A stretch of 64,000 nt of DNA from Acinetobacter variabilis (GTDB lineage: Bacteria; Pseudomonadota; Gammaproteobacteria; Pseudomonadales; Moraxellaceae). A program made the position numbers and the translations under genes. Below, piece after piece: positions 35,923-45,764 of the stretch (positions are counted from its first letter, which is position 1; the number at the start of each line of letters is the position of its first letter). The notes beneath the pieces were generated by a model. The model did not search any database, had not been told where the DNA came from, and saw nothing but the letters and a program-made list of their open reading frames with translations. The stretch covers positions 1,590,356 through 1,654,355 of the forward strand of contig NZ_KB850113.1 in the NCBI RefSeq assembly GCF_000369625.1, read 5' to 3'.

Positions 35923-36030
35923 GCGACATGGATGTCACCCGTCAGACTGTGGGACAAGGACGTCCCATCAGTCTGACAGCGGTTTTTTTGTCTTGCGGAG
36001 CAGTGCTCCTCATGCCCCGTCAAAAGTAAA
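35923..36030 (+). repeat. Full copy (B) of a dispersed palindromic repeat
   Basis: Hairpin 1 is GCGACATGGATGTC. It is followed by a long hairpin in which GTCAGACTG (35941-35949) pairs with CAGTCTGAC (35969-35977) and TGGGAC pairs with GTCCCA around AAGGAC. A T-run, a third hairpin GGAGCA-G-TGCTCC and the end TCAAAAGTAAA follow. Copy C at 45765 has the same order, with different but still complementary arms. No coding potential is seen. Confidence 0.75.
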
Positions 36031-36050
36031 TCCTTATATCCTCTAAATTT

Positions 36051-36078
36051 AAAAAAGCCACCTCTCGGTGGCTTTTTT
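36051..36078. terminator. Bidirectional terminator beside the 41-residue gene
   Basis: AAAAAAGCCACC and GGTGGCTTTTTT form a perfect stem around TCTC. It lies 12 bases after the stop of the small minus-strand gene at 36090. Confidence 0.9.
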
Positions 36079-36089
36079 AAATCTGTTGA

Positions 36090-36215
36090 TCAAGAACCCT
36101 GTAGCAAATAACTACCTACCAAGAACAGCACCTGTAGGCCAACGACAAAACCAAATAACCACCAACCTTTCTGACGTAATTCTGTTCTATCCATTATTCT
36201 GAACGTCTTAGCCAT
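36090..36215 (-). CDS. 41-residue single-pass membrane protein, unknown function
   Basis: A short minus-strand frame starts at ATG 36215 with GAGGTGATGAC immediately upstream, a strong ribosome-binding site, and ends at TGA 36090-36092 next to a good terminator. It encodes MAKTFRIMDRTELRQKGWWL, then a hydrophobic helix (LFGFVVGLQVLFLVGSYLL) and a short QGS tail. The positive charges before the helix put the N-terminus in the cytoplasm. Ribosome-binding site, terminator and membrane helix together make it a real gene; the function is unknown. Confidence 0.72.
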   Translation of the reverse strand: MAKTFRIMDRTELRQKGWWLFGFVVGLQVLFLVGSYLLQGS

Positions 36216-36272
36216 GTCATCACCTCATTCTTGAGTGTTGATACTGAACTGATCTATACCATCTTTCCTTTA

Positions 36273-36312
36273 AAGTGCATAAATATTGTGCATTATTTAC
36301 ACAATATCACTT
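36273..36312. promoter_or_regulatory. Nested inverted repeat upstream of the 41-residue gene
   Basis: AAGTG (36273-36277) and CACTT (36308-36312) enclose ATATTGTG (36283-36290) and CACAATAT (36300-36307), separated by CATTATTTA. The two nested perfect arms lie about 60-100 bases upstream of the small gene's ATG, a likely operator position. It could also be a weak hairpin. No regulator is recognised. Confidence 0.4.
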
Positions 36313-36390
36313 TTATGCAGATATAAAAGCAAAATCTAAACCAGTTCAGCGGGAGAAAATTAAATAAATGTTTCAAACTGCTTAAAAAGC

Positions 36391-36411
36391 AAAAAGCCAC
36401 CCACTGGTGGC
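36391..36411 (-). terminator. Second minus-strand terminator downstream of purL
   Basis: On the minus strand, GCCACC and GGTGGC pair around AGTG and are followed by TTTTTGC. It lies about 75 bases beyond the purL terminator. It may be a backup terminator for purL or the end of a short transcript. No gene is seen between the two terminators. Confidence 0.65.
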
Positions 36412-36484
36412 AATTGATGAAGCTAGTCTAAACAAAAGTAAATGATTTTTCTAGCTTTGCTGAGTCACTTAAAATTCTAATAAT

Positions 36485-36514
36485 AAAAAAGAGCCGCTAC
36501 TGCGACCCTTTTTT
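36485..36514 (-). terminator. Terminator of purL
   Basis: On the minus strand, GGGTCGC and GCGGCTC pair (with G-U pairs) around AGTA, followed by TTTTTT. It begins about 15 bases after the purL stop. Confidence 0.75.
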
Positions 36515-36528
36515 GAAGCTAAATCAGA

Positions 36529-39500
36529 TTAGCCAATGAACTTACGCGCATTACGGAACATACGTAACCATGCACCGTCCTGATCCCAGTCTTCTGGTTT
36601 CCAAGAGTGCTGGATCGCACGGAAGTTACGCTCAGGGTGTGGCATCAGGATCGTCGCACGACCATCTTTCGAAGTGACACCAGAGATCCCTTCAGGCGAA
36701 CCATTCGGGTTCAATGGATATTGCTCAGTCGCATTACCTTGGCTATCCACATAACGCATGATCACCTGGTTATTGGCATTCAATGCAGCAATGCTTTCAG
36801 CTGATGCAACCACACGACCTTCACCATGTGCTACAGCGATTGGAAGAATTGAACCTTCCATACCTTCTAGCAATACAGAATGAGATTTCTCTACACGAAC
36901 ATTGACGCTACGTGCTTCAAATACTTCCGACTTGTTGCGATGGAAACGAGGCCAAACATCTGCACCTGGAATCAGTGGAGCCAATTGTGACAGCATCTGA
37001 CAACCGTTACAGATACCTAAAGAGAAAGTTTCCTGACGGTTAAAGAATTTCTCAAACTGGTCACGAAGTTGCTGATTGAACAATACTGATTTCGCCCAGC
37101 CACCGCCTGCGCCCAATACGTCACCATAAGAGAAGCCACCACATGTGACCAGACCTTCGAAGTCATCCAGACTGATACGACCAGCCAGAAGATCGCTCAT
37201 GTGTACGTCAACAGTATTGAAGCCGACTTTGTCGAATGCTGCTGCCATTTCTACATGACCATTCACACCCTGTTCACGCAAAATCGCCATATTTGGACGA
37301 CGTGAATTGATGTACGGTGCTTCGATTTGCTCATTCAGGTCAAATGTCGGTTGAGCAATCAAACCTTTGTGCGCTTTGTCTGTTACTAATGCAAATTCTT
37401 GATCAGCAGTTTCTACGTTGTCACGCAGACGCTGGATTTGATGAGAAACTTCAGTCCAAGCCACTTGCAGGTCGGCACGTTCAAGTACCAGACCATTTAC
37501 AGATAACTGGTCAGAGTTGTTTACTGTACCTACTACAGAGATCGCATCTTTTAGAGTAGAAGTAGCGATTTCTGCTTGTAATGCATCCCAATCTGCTTTC
37601 GCGATTTGCAGCACAGCACCGATTTCTTCAGCGAACAGTGAAGCTACAGTTTGTTGTTCCAGAGCTACACCAAGACGTGAAGCGAACATCATTTCCGCAA
37701 CAGTTGCCAGTAAGCCACCATCACCGATGTCATGATACGCCTTGATCAGACCACGGTTGTTCCAGTCTTGAACCAGTGTAAAGAATGCTTTGAAGTCATC
37801 AAAGCTATCGACATCAGGAGTGACAGAACCAATGGCTTTATACACCTGAGCCAGGATCGAACCACCCAGACGGAACTGGCCTTTAGACAGATCAATACGA
37901 ACCAGTACAGACTCAATATTTTTCAGTTCAGGGGTTAATGTTTTGCGAACATCAGTCACTGGAGCAAACGCAGTAATTACGCCTGACATCGGAGAAGTTA
38001 CGGACTTGTCTTCGCCTTCGTCATTCCAAGTCGTACGCATTGACAATGAGTCTTTACCAACTGGAATTGCAATGCCCAGTGCTGGACACATTTCCATACC
38101 AATGGCTTTTACGCCTTCAAACAAGGCTTGGTCTTCGCCCGGTTGACCTGCCGCCGCCATCCAGTTTGCAGACAGTTTGATGTCGCTGATCTGATCAATC
38201 TTCGCAGACATGATGTTCGAGATCGATTCAGCAACTGATAAACGTGCAGAAGCCGCTGGGTTTAACAATGCAACTGGTGGACGTTCCCCCATTGCCATTG
38301 CTTCGCCCGTGTAACCGACAAGGCTGGTAGTCGTTACTGCAGCATCTGCTACAGGAACCTGCCATGGACCAACCATTTGATCACGTGCAACCATACCGGT
38401 AATCGAGCGGTCACCAATGGTGATCAGGAATGATTTAGATGCAACTGTTGGATTCTTGATCACGCGATAAATCGCATCTTTCAGATCAGTGACTTTAGAC
38501 GCATCAAAGTCATCGCCTTTACGCGGAGCAGTTTCATATGAACGGCTCATACGTGGTGTACCACCAAGCATCACTTGCATTGGCATATCCACAGGCTTGT
38601 TGCCGAACAATGGATCCTCAACAGTCAGATGACGTGCTTCAGTTGCTTCACCCAGTACCGCAAACGGACAACGTTCACGTGCACAGATAGATTCAAACAA
38701 TGGTAAAGATTCTGGACGGATCGCAAGCACATAACGCTCTTGCGCTTCGTTTGACCAGATTTCCATTGGCGACATGCCTGGCTCAAGCGATGGGATCTTA
38801 CGAAGATCCAGTACTGCACCTAACTCATGATCGTTTACCAGCTCAGGCATCGCATTCGAAATACCACCCGCACCGACGTCATGTACAGAAACGATTGGGT
38901 TTTCATCTTCCATGCGCCAGCAAGTATCGATCACTTCCTGACAACGGCGTTCCATTTCCGGGTTTTCACGTTGAACCGAAGCAAAGTCCAGGTTTTCACC
39001 CAATTTACCGCTATCTACAGAAGATGCTGCACCACCGCCAAGGCCGATCAGCATGGCTGGACCACCTAGAACGATTAACAGATCACCCGGCTGGATAGCA
39101 TCTTTCTCAACATGGTCTGGACGGATGTTACCGTAACCACCCGCGATCATGATTGGCTTATGAAAGCCTTTCACTTCGCCATTGACGTTTTGTTCGAAGG
39201 TACGGAAATAACCCGTTAACGCTGGACGACCAAATTCGTTGTTAAACGCTGCACCACCTAATGGACCTTCAATCATGATTTGAAGTGGAGATGCCATACG
39301 TGACGGTTTGCCGTAGTTTTCTTCCCAAGGCTGTTCAAAACCAGGAATATTCAGGTTAGATACGGTGAAACCAGTTAAACCCGCTTTAGGTTTACCACCA
39401 CGACCAGTCGCGCCTTCGTCACGAATCTCACCGCCTGAACCTGTTGCGGCACCAGCAAATGGTGCAATCGCTGTTGGGTGGTTATGAGTTTCCACTTTCA

Positions 39501-40362
39501 TCAGGATGTGAGCGGCTTGACTCTTGTATTTATAAACGTTTTGACCGTTATCTTCTTGAGTTGGATAGAAACGTTGCGTATCAAAACCAACAATCACCGA
39601 TGCGTTGTCTTTATAAGCCGACAATACGTCTGTTGGTGATTCTTTATAAGTATTTTTGATCATCTGGAACAATGACAATGGTTGAACTTCACCATCAATC
39701 GTCCATTCTGAACCGAAGATTTTATGACGGCAATGTTCAGAGTTTGCCTGTGCAAACATCATCAGTTCGATGTCGTTCGGGTTACGGCCCAGTTTGGTAA
39801 ATGCTTCTGTCAGGTAATCAATTTCCTGTTCAGACAGCGCAAACCCGAACTCATTATTGGCTTTAACCAGTGCTTCTTTACCTTGACCCAGAATATCAAT
39901 CGAGTTCAAAGGTTTCGGAGCAGTTTCAGTAAATAATACTGCAGCATCTTCAATCGCATTGAAAAAGCTTTCAGTCATGCGGTCATGCAAGATCTGTAAC
40001 GCTTCTTTAGAAAGCTCTTTTTCGCCCTTCAAAGTAAACAAAACACCGCGTTCTAAACGATGAACCGGTGTATTACAGTTGGCAAAAATATCAGTTGCCT
40101 TTGATGACCATGGTGAAATCGTGCCGACACGCGGTGTCACCAGAATCTGGATTTCATCACTTGCAGCCTGGTGCAGTTCAAATGATTGACCATCGTTGAG
40201 AAGCTGTAAAGCGGATTGCTGTTGTTGCTCGTTGAGCGCTTGGTCAAAAAGATAAACAAATTGACTTTCTAGTGATTGAACAGAACTAATTGACGATAAA
40301 CGTGTGAGTAGTTGAGCTTTCTTAAAAGAAGAATGTGCAGGTGCACCGGCAACGATAAACAT
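36529..40362 (-). CDS. purL: Phosphoribosylformylglycinamidine synthase
   Basis: This 1277-residue single-chain PurL converts FGAR, glutamine and ATP to FGAM in purine synthesis. The amidotransferase domain is C-terminal, with the nucleophilic cysteine in [10 protein letters not shown] and the His/Glu at MPHPERNF; the synthetase domain includes [19 protein letters not shown] (about residue 290). The start at 40362 ([11 protein letters not shown]) is where homology begins; an in-frame extension of 21 codons further upstream is not conserved. It is monocistronic, with two minus-strand terminators downstream. Confidence 0.97.
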   Translation of the reverse strand: MFIVAGAPAHSSFKKAQLLTRLSSISSVQSLESQFVYLFDQALNEQQQQSALQLLNDGQSFELHQAASDEIQILVTPRVGTISPWSSKATDIFANCNTPVHRLERGVLFTLKGEKELSKEALQILHDRMTESFFNAIEDAAVLFTETAPKPLNSIDILGQGKEALVKANNEFGFALSEQEIDYLTEAFTKLGRNPNDIELMMFAQANSEHCRHKIFGSEWTIDGEVQPLSLFQMIKNTYKESPTDVLSAYKDNASVIVGFDTQRFYPTQEDNGQNVYKYKSQAAHILMKVETHNHPTAIAPFAGAATGSGGEIRDEGATGRGGKPKAGLTGFTVSNLNIPGFEQPWEENYGKPSRMASPLQIMIEGPLGGAAFNNEFGRPALTGYFRTFEQNVNGEVKGFHKPIMIAGGYGNIRPDHVEKDAIQPGDLLIVLGGPAMLIGLGGGAASSVDSGKLGENLDFASVQRENPEMERRCQEVIDTCWRMEDENPIVSVHDVGAGGISNAMPELVNDHELGAVLDLRKIPSLEPGMSPMEIWSNEAQERYVLAIRPESLPLFESICARERCPFAVLGEATEARHLTVEDPLFGNKPVDMPMQVMLGGTPRMSRSYETAPRKGDDFDASKVTDLKDAIYRVIKNPTVASKSFLITIGDRSITGMVARDQMVGPWQVPVADAAVTTTSLVGYTGEAMAMGERPPVALLNPAASARLSVAESISNIMSAKIDQISDIKLSANWMAAAGQPGEDQALFEGVKAIGMEMCPALGIAIPVGKDSLSMRTTWNDEGEDKSVTSPMSGVITAFAPVTDVRKTLTPELKNIESVLVRIDLSKGQFRLGGSILAQVYKAIGSVTPDVDSFDDFKAFFTLVQDWNNRGLIKAYHDIGDGGLLATVAEMMFASRLGVALEQQTVASLFAEEIGAVLQIAKADWDALQAEIATSTLKDAISVVGTVNNSDQLSVNGLVLERADLQVAWTEVSHQIQRLRDNVETADQEFALVTDKAHKGLIAQPTFDLNEQIEAPYINSRRPNMAILREQGVNGHVEMAAAFDKVGFNTVDVHMSDLLAGRISLDDFEGLVTCGGFSYGDVLGAGGGWAKSVLFNQQLRDQFEKFFNRQETFSLGICNGCQMLSQLAPLIPGADVWPRFHRNKSEVFEARSVNVRVEKSHSVLLEGMEGSILPIAVAHGEGRVVASAESIAALNANNQVIMRYVDSQGNATEQYPLNPNGSPEGISGVTSKDGRATILMPHPERNFRAIQHSWKPEDWDQDGAWLRMFRNARKFIG

Positions 40363-40425
40363 GCTGATTTTGGCTCCACGGGATGATCGAGCGACCATGC
40401 CACAATGTGACTTGAGAGAGCGCAT

Positions 40426-41640
40426 ATTCTACTGTGAAATATATAAATCGGCTAGAGAGGAAATGGGAAAACTCAAGCGAAAAGCTATAGCATTTTATAA
40501 ATAATGCTTTTATTTTCAGATAAAAAAATTGAATGTAGTCGCACAGGTTAACACATTTTTTTCAAGAAAAATCAAAACCGCTTCAGAATAATTTTCTGCA
40601 TAAAAATTGTATTATTTTTCAACGACAATCGGGACAAAATCAAATTTAGATTTTATTGTCATGACCTGTCAAAGCGCCGATTTAGGCTAGGATGAAATAC
40701 TTGATTACAAGATTTCATGAAGTCGTATTTTTTGCAGACTGCTTTTAATTATTTTGATTGACTCTTAACTTTGACTACTAAGATTAGAAAACTGGTTAAA
40801 GGTCTTCTGCCTTTATGAAATACAAAGAGCAATTTTCCGCTCATCTCCGCTATTACAGCATCCGACAAAAATTACTCCGCCATATAAATGAGTAATTAAT
40901 AATGAGTGGTATTTTAATCTAACATAATCTTCAGAACAAAAACCGGATATCTGCTCTCATCTTATAAAAGAATAAAAATAAAATTTCTTATGTGATCCCT
41001 TCATTTTTTTCATATTTGATGCTTATCTTATCAAATCATAATTAAGCGAAATTTACTTATCTGAACAACCAAAAATGATATCGACAAAATTACCCCACTA
41101 TATCCAATATTTTGAAATTTCATCACTTATTCATTAGTTATATTATGCGTAAAAAGCAGAATATAAATAGCAAAACACCACTCGTATTTATGAGAAAATT
41201 TACCACGGATTATGAGGCCTATATAAAAAAATAATGAAGAAATGATTAATAATAAAATTTTGTTACCCTTTTTATTTAATCCGTATTCTCAGGTTTTATT
41301 TAACTCGAAAAATTTAAAATAAATATCTGTAATTGCTAAAAAAATATCTGAAATTTTCTTTTTATTCAACTGACAGAGGAACAGACTCACACTTCTATAT
41401 CAGCTAAGAATCTTACCAAATAGACACTTCATCAGTAAATTTGATGATTTTATGTTAAGCTCTAGCCGAATTGCTGAGGAAATGTCCAAATTCTGGGCCT
41501 GGCAATGGTTTTTCCTTTCTGCTGTAGAGATGAATATAAATTCTATATTCGGACACTAATTTTTTTGATGTTCTATAGCTTCACTGCTCTGTCTATTTTA
41601 GAGCCTTAATCTGTCACCAATGATTTAATTTTCAAGAACA
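40426..41640. other. 1.2-kb AT-rich gene-free region between purL and the symporter
   Basis: No convincing gene is seen in this stretch, which is markedly AT-rich. It must contain the purL promoter on the left and the symporter promoter on the right. Visible structures are an inverted repeat ATTTGAT/ATCAAAT at 41014-41036 and two near-identical segments, AAATATCTG(T/A)AATT, at about 41330 and 41345. Frames of 26-29 codons at about 40815 and 41144 lack ribosome-binding sites. The region may contain decayed sequence or an unrecognised regulatory RNA. Confidence 0.5.
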
Positions 41641-41666
41641 AAAGGTGACCCGCTTAAGGAGTATGT

Positions 41667-43304
41667 ATGTTTCAATTCACTAGTACAGCAACTGTACTAT
41701 TGATGGTGCTTTTCTATGGCATCACCTTTTTACTATCGTTACGTATTAAACAGAAAAATGAAAATGTCGATGGCTACATGGTCTCGAATGGCTCCATCGG
41801 ATTTGGAATGTCTGCGGCCAGTATGACCGCCACCTGGATCTGGGCCGCCTCGTTTTATGCAGCAGCTTCATCCGGATATACATACGGCGTTTCCGGTGCC
41901 CTACACTATGGTTTGTGGGGTGCGCTGATGATTTTATTTATCTATCCCTTTGGCAAGCGCTTTCGTGAGCTGGCGCCTAATGCACATACTTTGGCGGAAA
42001 TCATGCATGCCCGGCATGGCAATCAAAGCCAGATGATTCTGGCGGGTTCCAATATTGTGGGTAGCGTGATCAGCCTGATGGTAAACTTTACTGCCGCCGG
42101 GGCACTGGTTGAAATTTTATCTCCTTTAAGCTTTATTCATGGCGTGCTGATTACCGGTATCGGTGTACTGTCCTATACCCTCTGGTCGGGCTTCCGCTCC
42201 TCAGTCTTTACCGATTTTGGTCAACTGGTGGCAATGATTGTCGCGGCGGTGATTATTATTCCAACCTTATTCTTTACCTTAGGTGGGCCATCCCTGTTTC
42301 AAAGCGGGATTCATCATCTGCAACCGGAACAGCTGGATTTTTTCTCTAAAACAGCCTTCTTGGAACAAGGCGCGCCATTTTTTGTTGCCGTATTGGCCTA
42401 CGCGATTGGTAATCAGACCATTGCCCAGCGCTTGTTTGCAGTCCGTGAAGATCTGATTAAGCCAAGCTTTATTACTGCAACGATTGGTTATGCTGCAATT
42501 GTTATTGGTCTAGGCATGCTTGGATTATTGGCGTTATTTGCAGGTATTCAGCCCATTGATGGCAACCTGAATAACCTGATTCCACAAATGGCAGCGACTT
42601 ATCTTTCGCCATTTATGGTCGCGCTGTTATTTATCATGGTGATTGGAGCCCTGTCTTCTACCGCTGACTCGGATCTGTCTGCCCTGTCTGCGATTGTCAT
42701 GACGGACATTTATGGCAAACAGATTGCGAAAAACCGCCCTGATCCAAAGAAAATGCTATTCATTGGCCGTATGACCATGATCGTTGCCACCATGCTTGGA
42801 ATTGTGATTGCCACCTTGAAATTTGACATTTTATCGATGCTGATTTTTGTGGGTGCGCTTTGGGGATCTATTGTGTTCCCAGTGATTGTCAGCCTGTATT
42901 GGGACAAGGTGAATGCCCGGGCCTTTAACTGGTCAGTGGGCCTCGCATTTTTCAGCTTTCTGATAGTACGTTTTGAATGGCTTCCGATTCAGGGATTGAT
43001 CGCACTTGGCTTTGAACTCGTTGCAACCTTGGGGATTGGTGTGGTGCTGGGACTGATGACCTTTGGTTTCTTCGGCAAGAAAGTGGGTCTGGTCGTTGGC
43101 ATATTGGCCAGTATTGGCTTCATGCCATGGACCATCGGCTTCTTGCACGAATACGGCACCTTGTTAAGCTCACTAACAGCTTATGGCACTAGTGCACTGG
43201 TATGTACTGTGTTGACGCTGGTCTACAGTAAAGAACGATTCGATTTTAAACAAATCAATAAGATGGTGATTGAGTTTCACCAGCTATCTGAGAAAAGTAA
43301 ATAA
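41667..43304 (+). CDS. Sodium:solute symporter family transporter
   Basis: This 545-residue membrane protein of the SSS family has about 13 membrane segments. Its N-terminal part (NVDGYMVSNGSIGFGMSAASMTATWIWAASFY) resembles urea/solute symporters of the DUR3 type. The sodium-site helix is represented by MVIGALSSTADSDLSALSAI (about residue 330). The substrate cannot be assigned. AAGGAGTATGT precedes the ATG. A 43-residue membrane protein gene follows 12 bp later and is probably a partner. Confidence 0.88.
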   Translation: MFQFTSTATVLLMVLFYGITFLLSLRIKQKNENVDGYMVSNGSIGFGMSAASMTATWIWAASFYAAASSGYTYGVSGALHYGLWGALMILFIYPFGKRFRELAPNAHTLAEIMHARHGNQSQMILAGSNIVGSVISLMVNFTAAGALVEILSPLSFIHGVLITGIGVLSYTLWSGFRSSVFTDFGQLVAMIVAAVIIIPTLFFTLGGPSLFQSGIHHLQPEQLDFFSKTAFLEQGAPFFVAVLAYAIGNQTIAQRLFAVREDLIKPSFITATIGYAAIVIGLGMLGLLALFAGIQPIDGNLNNLIPQMAATYLSPFMVALLFIMVIGALSSTADSDLSALSAIVMTDIYGKQIAKNRPDPKKMLFIGRMTMIVATMLGIVIATLKFDILSMLIFVGALWGSIVFPVIVSLYWDKVNARAFNWSVGLAFFSFLIVRFEWLPIQGLIALGFELVATLGIGVVLGLMTFGFFGKKVGLVVGILASIGFMPWTIGFLHEYGTLLSSLTAYGTSALVCTVLTLVYSKERFDFKQINKMVIEFHQLSEKSK

Positions 43305-43315
43305 GGAGATTTCAG

Positions 43316-43447
43316 ATGACAAGTCAATTATTGACCCTATATGTACTTTTTTGGCCATTGGTGGCAAGCCTGGTCTTGTTCACGATTTGCCTGAATGTCT
43401 ATAAAGACACACAACAGGCCAAGAAAAATGGCGAAGAGCTAATCTGA
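43316..43447 (+). CDS. 43-residue membrane protein, putative symporter small subunit
   Basis: A short gene, preceded by AAGGAGATTTCAG, encodes 43 residues. It has one hydrophobic helix (LLTLYVLFWPLVASLVLFTI) followed by a charged tail (VYKDTQQAKKNGEELI). It starts 12 bp after the symporter stop and ends before a perfect terminator, so both are on one transcript. Small accessory subunits next to SSS transporters are known from annotation of such loci. It probably stabilises or regulates the transporter. Confidence 0.78.
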   Translation: MTSQLLTLYVLFWPLVASLVLFTICLNVYKDTQQAKKNGEELI

Positions 43448-43462
43448 TTCTTCGTCTTAAAC

Positions 43463-43490
43463 AAAAAGCAGGCCATTGAGCCTGCTTTTT
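43463..43490 (+). terminator. Terminator of the symporter operon
   Basis: AAAAAGCAGGC and GCCTGCTTTTT form a perfect stem around CATTGA, 15 bases after the stop of the 43-residue gene. Confidence 0.92.
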
Positions 43491-43641
43491 ATTGTTCATT
43501 TGATGATTTCGATTTTTAATCTCAGTCTTTTCCAGCTGACTGAAATAACCATGTGCAGCAAGACAATTCATGTCGCACTACCCTAGTGCAGGAGCTAGTT
43601 TTTTGGCATGATGCAAATAGTGGATCACTGAATAATGATAA

Positions 43642-44982
43642 ATGACTCAAATGCGTTGGTTAGAACTGCTTTCGACAGTTCGGATTGGTAGTAAAAAGCA
43701 GAGCACTGAACTGGCACGCAGCCCGTTTCATAAAGATTATGACCGTATTATTTTTTCGCAAAGCTTCCGGCAGTTAAACCGCAAAACCCAGGTGCATCCT
43801 TTAACTCAGCACGATGGTATTCATACGCGCCTGACGCATTCACTGGAAGTCTCATGTATTGGCCGCTCGCTAGGGATGCTGGCCGCAGAGAAAATTAAAG
43901 ATCAGCTTCCCCCTTGGGTGTCACCCGCTGATGTAGGTGCCATCATTCAAGCTGCCTGTTTGGCGCATGATATTGGTAACCCGCCTTTTGGCCATGCCGG
44001 TGAATATGCGATCCGGGAATGGTTTGATGATGTATCACATACTGACTTCTTAAAAGATTTAAGCCCTGAACAGGAAGCAGATGTACGTCAGTTTGAAGGT
44101 AACGCCCAAGGCCTGCGCCTGCTTACCAAAATTGACTATCATCCAAATGATGGTGGCATGCGCCTGACCTATGCCACTTTAGGTGCTTATTTAAAATATC
44201 CGTGGCTGTCAAAAACCATGGCATCGCAGGTAGATTTGCCTGCCAGTAGCCGCGCCAAGTTTGGCTGCTATCAGGCAGAAAAAAAGATTTTAAAGCAGAT
44301 CGCGGAAGAGCTTGGACTGATCCAGCTCGGCGAGTATCGATATTGTCGTCATCCACTGACCTATCTACTCGAAGCAGCCGATGATATCTGCTATGCCCTG
44401 ATTGACCTGGAAGATGGCATCAGCTTGAACATGCTCAGCTATGCTGAAGTGGAACCGGTATTTTTAAATCTGCTCGGAGATTATGGCACGCCTTCTGAAA
44501 TCGGCATGCCTAACACGACCTGGCAACAGAAAATTGCTGCACTGCGTGGCCGTGTGATGAAACGTCTGGTGAATGAAGTCACTACTGCTTTTGCACGCCA
44601 CCATGATCAGATTTTGTCTGGTCAGTTACAAGGCACTTTACTACAGTATTGTTCGTCAGATATTGAAAGTGGTATTAATCGCGCCAAAGAACTGGCACGT
44701 GACAGGATTTTTGAACATCCACAGAAAGCAGGCTTAGAAATCATTGCCCATCAAAGTCTACAAAATATTCTGGATGCTTTTATTCCTCTGACCACACCGC
44801 ATAAAAACCTGAGTTTTAAAGAACAGCGTTTAATGTCGATTCTGCAACGTTCAGGTGCGAATTTTAAAGACAGCCATTATGACAATATCATGCAGGTGCT
44901 GGATATTATCTCGAAATTCTCGGACCATCAGGCTTATAACCTGTCACAGGAATTGCAGGGTAATAAAGCCGGATTGTTATAA
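43642..44982 (+). CDS. dgt: Deoxyguanosinetriphosphate triphosphohydrolase
   Basis: This 446-residue HD-domain enzyme hydrolyses dGTP to deoxyguanosine and triphosphate. The metal-binding residues lie in RLTHSLEV (His, about residue 65), CLAHDIGNPPFGHAGE (HD, about 112) and EAADDICYALIDLEDG (Asp, about 245). The length fits the Dgt family. Its start is preceded by no strong ribosome-binding site. It is transcribed in the same direction as ruvA, with about 120 bp between. Confidence 0.92.
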   Translation: MTQMRWLELLSTVRIGSKKQSTELARSPFHKDYDRIIFSQSFRQLNRKTQVHPLTQHDGIHTRLTHSLEVSCIGRSLGMLAAEKIKDQLPPWVSPADVGAIIQAACLAHDIGNPPFGHAGEYAIREWFDDVSHTDFLKDLSPEQEADVRQFEGNAQGLRLLTKIDYHPNDGGMRLTYATLGAYLKYPWLSKTMASQVDLPASSRAKFGCYQAEKKILKQIAEELGLIQLGEYRYCRHPLTYLLEAADDICYALIDLEDGISLNMLSYAEVEPVFLNLLGDYGTPSEIGMPNTTWQQKIAALRGRVMKRLVNEVTTAFARHHDQILSGQLQGTLLQYCSSDIESGINRAKELARDRIFEHPQKAGLEIIAHQSLQNILDAFIPLTTPHKNLSFKEQRLMSILQRSGANFKDSHYDNIMQVLDIISKFSDHQAYNLSQELQGNKAGLL

Positions 44983-45102
44983 AACATCTGGCTAGATTAG
45001 ATGCTTATTGCAGCAAAATCACCTGTTTTGCAGAAGGAGATTTTGCCTTTCCTGAAAATGCTGACTACTATGCTGCAAAACTGAATTGAGTAATGATAAA
45101 AG

Positions 45103-45705
45103 ATGATTGGATGCCTGATTGGTGAAGTGCTGGCGCTGGAAGCACCAACTGTTTTGTTAAATGTAAATGGTGTGGGTTATGAAATTGATACCCCACTCAC
45201 CACTTTTTGCCAGTTGCAAAAAGGCCAGAAAATTACCCTGTGGACACATCTGGCCGTACGTGAAGATGCACAATTACTGTATGGTTTTTTAAATGCTCAG
45301 GAAAAAACCATTTTCCGCACTTTATTAAAAGTGAACGGCGTTGGCCCGAAAATGGCACTTGGCATTCTTTCAACTTTAAGTGTTGAGATGCTGATCCATA
45401 CTGTTGAAAATGAAGATGTAAATACTTTGGTTAAAGTCCCAGGTGTCGGCAAGAAAACGGCTGAACGTTTGATGATTGAACTGCGCGACCGCTTTAAAGT
45501 CATGTCTGCTGGCACTGCTCCAAGCAATTCGACAGCTCCACAAATTCAGTTTATGGGCAATTCAGCCGTGGCTGAAGCGGAAGCTGCATTACAGTCATTG
45601 GGCTATAAACCTGCTGAAGCACAAAAACTGGTGAACGCTGCCAAAGGTGAATTTACTGAAGCCAGCGATATTATCCGCGCGGCATTAAAGTCGATGAATA
45701 GATAA
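45103..45705 (+). CDS. ruvA: Holliday junction helicase subunit RuvA
   Basis: This 200-residue RuvA tetramer subunit binds Holliday junctions. The N-terminal OB-fold is MIGCLIGEVLALEAP..., followed by the two helix-hairpin-helix motifs (LLKVNGVGPKMALGIL and LVKVPGVGKKTAERLM) and the small C-terminal domain that contacts RuvB (AEAEAALQSLGYKPAEAQK). In many bacteria ruvB follows directly; here a 245-bp gap with a palindromic repeat separates them. Confidence 0.96.
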   Translation: MIGCLIGEVLALEAPTVLLNVNGVGYEIDTPLTTFCQLQKGQKITLWTHLAVREDAQLLYGFLNAQEKTIFRTLLKVNGVGPKMALGILSTLSVEMLIHTVENEDVNTLVKVPGVGKKTAERLMIELRDRFKVMSAGTAPSNSTAPQIQFMGNSAVAEAEAALQSLGYKPAEAQKLVNAAKGEFTEASDIIRAALKSMNR

Positions 45706-45764
45706 TAGGAAAATGACTTTACTTTAAATAAGACTGTTTATTCTCCTATTTATATAAATTACTC

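Noticed and set aside
40815..40895. 26-codon frame in the purL-symporter gap
   Set aside because: The nearest AAAGG is too far from the ATG, and nothing marks it as a gene.
41144..41233. 29-codon frame in the same gap
   Set aside because: No ribosome-binding site, and lysine-rich composition expected of AT-rich random DNA.
44983..45060. Hairpin GCAAAATC/GATTTTGC after dgt as a terminator
   Set aside because: The loop is about 18 bases and no T-run follows, so termination is not supported.
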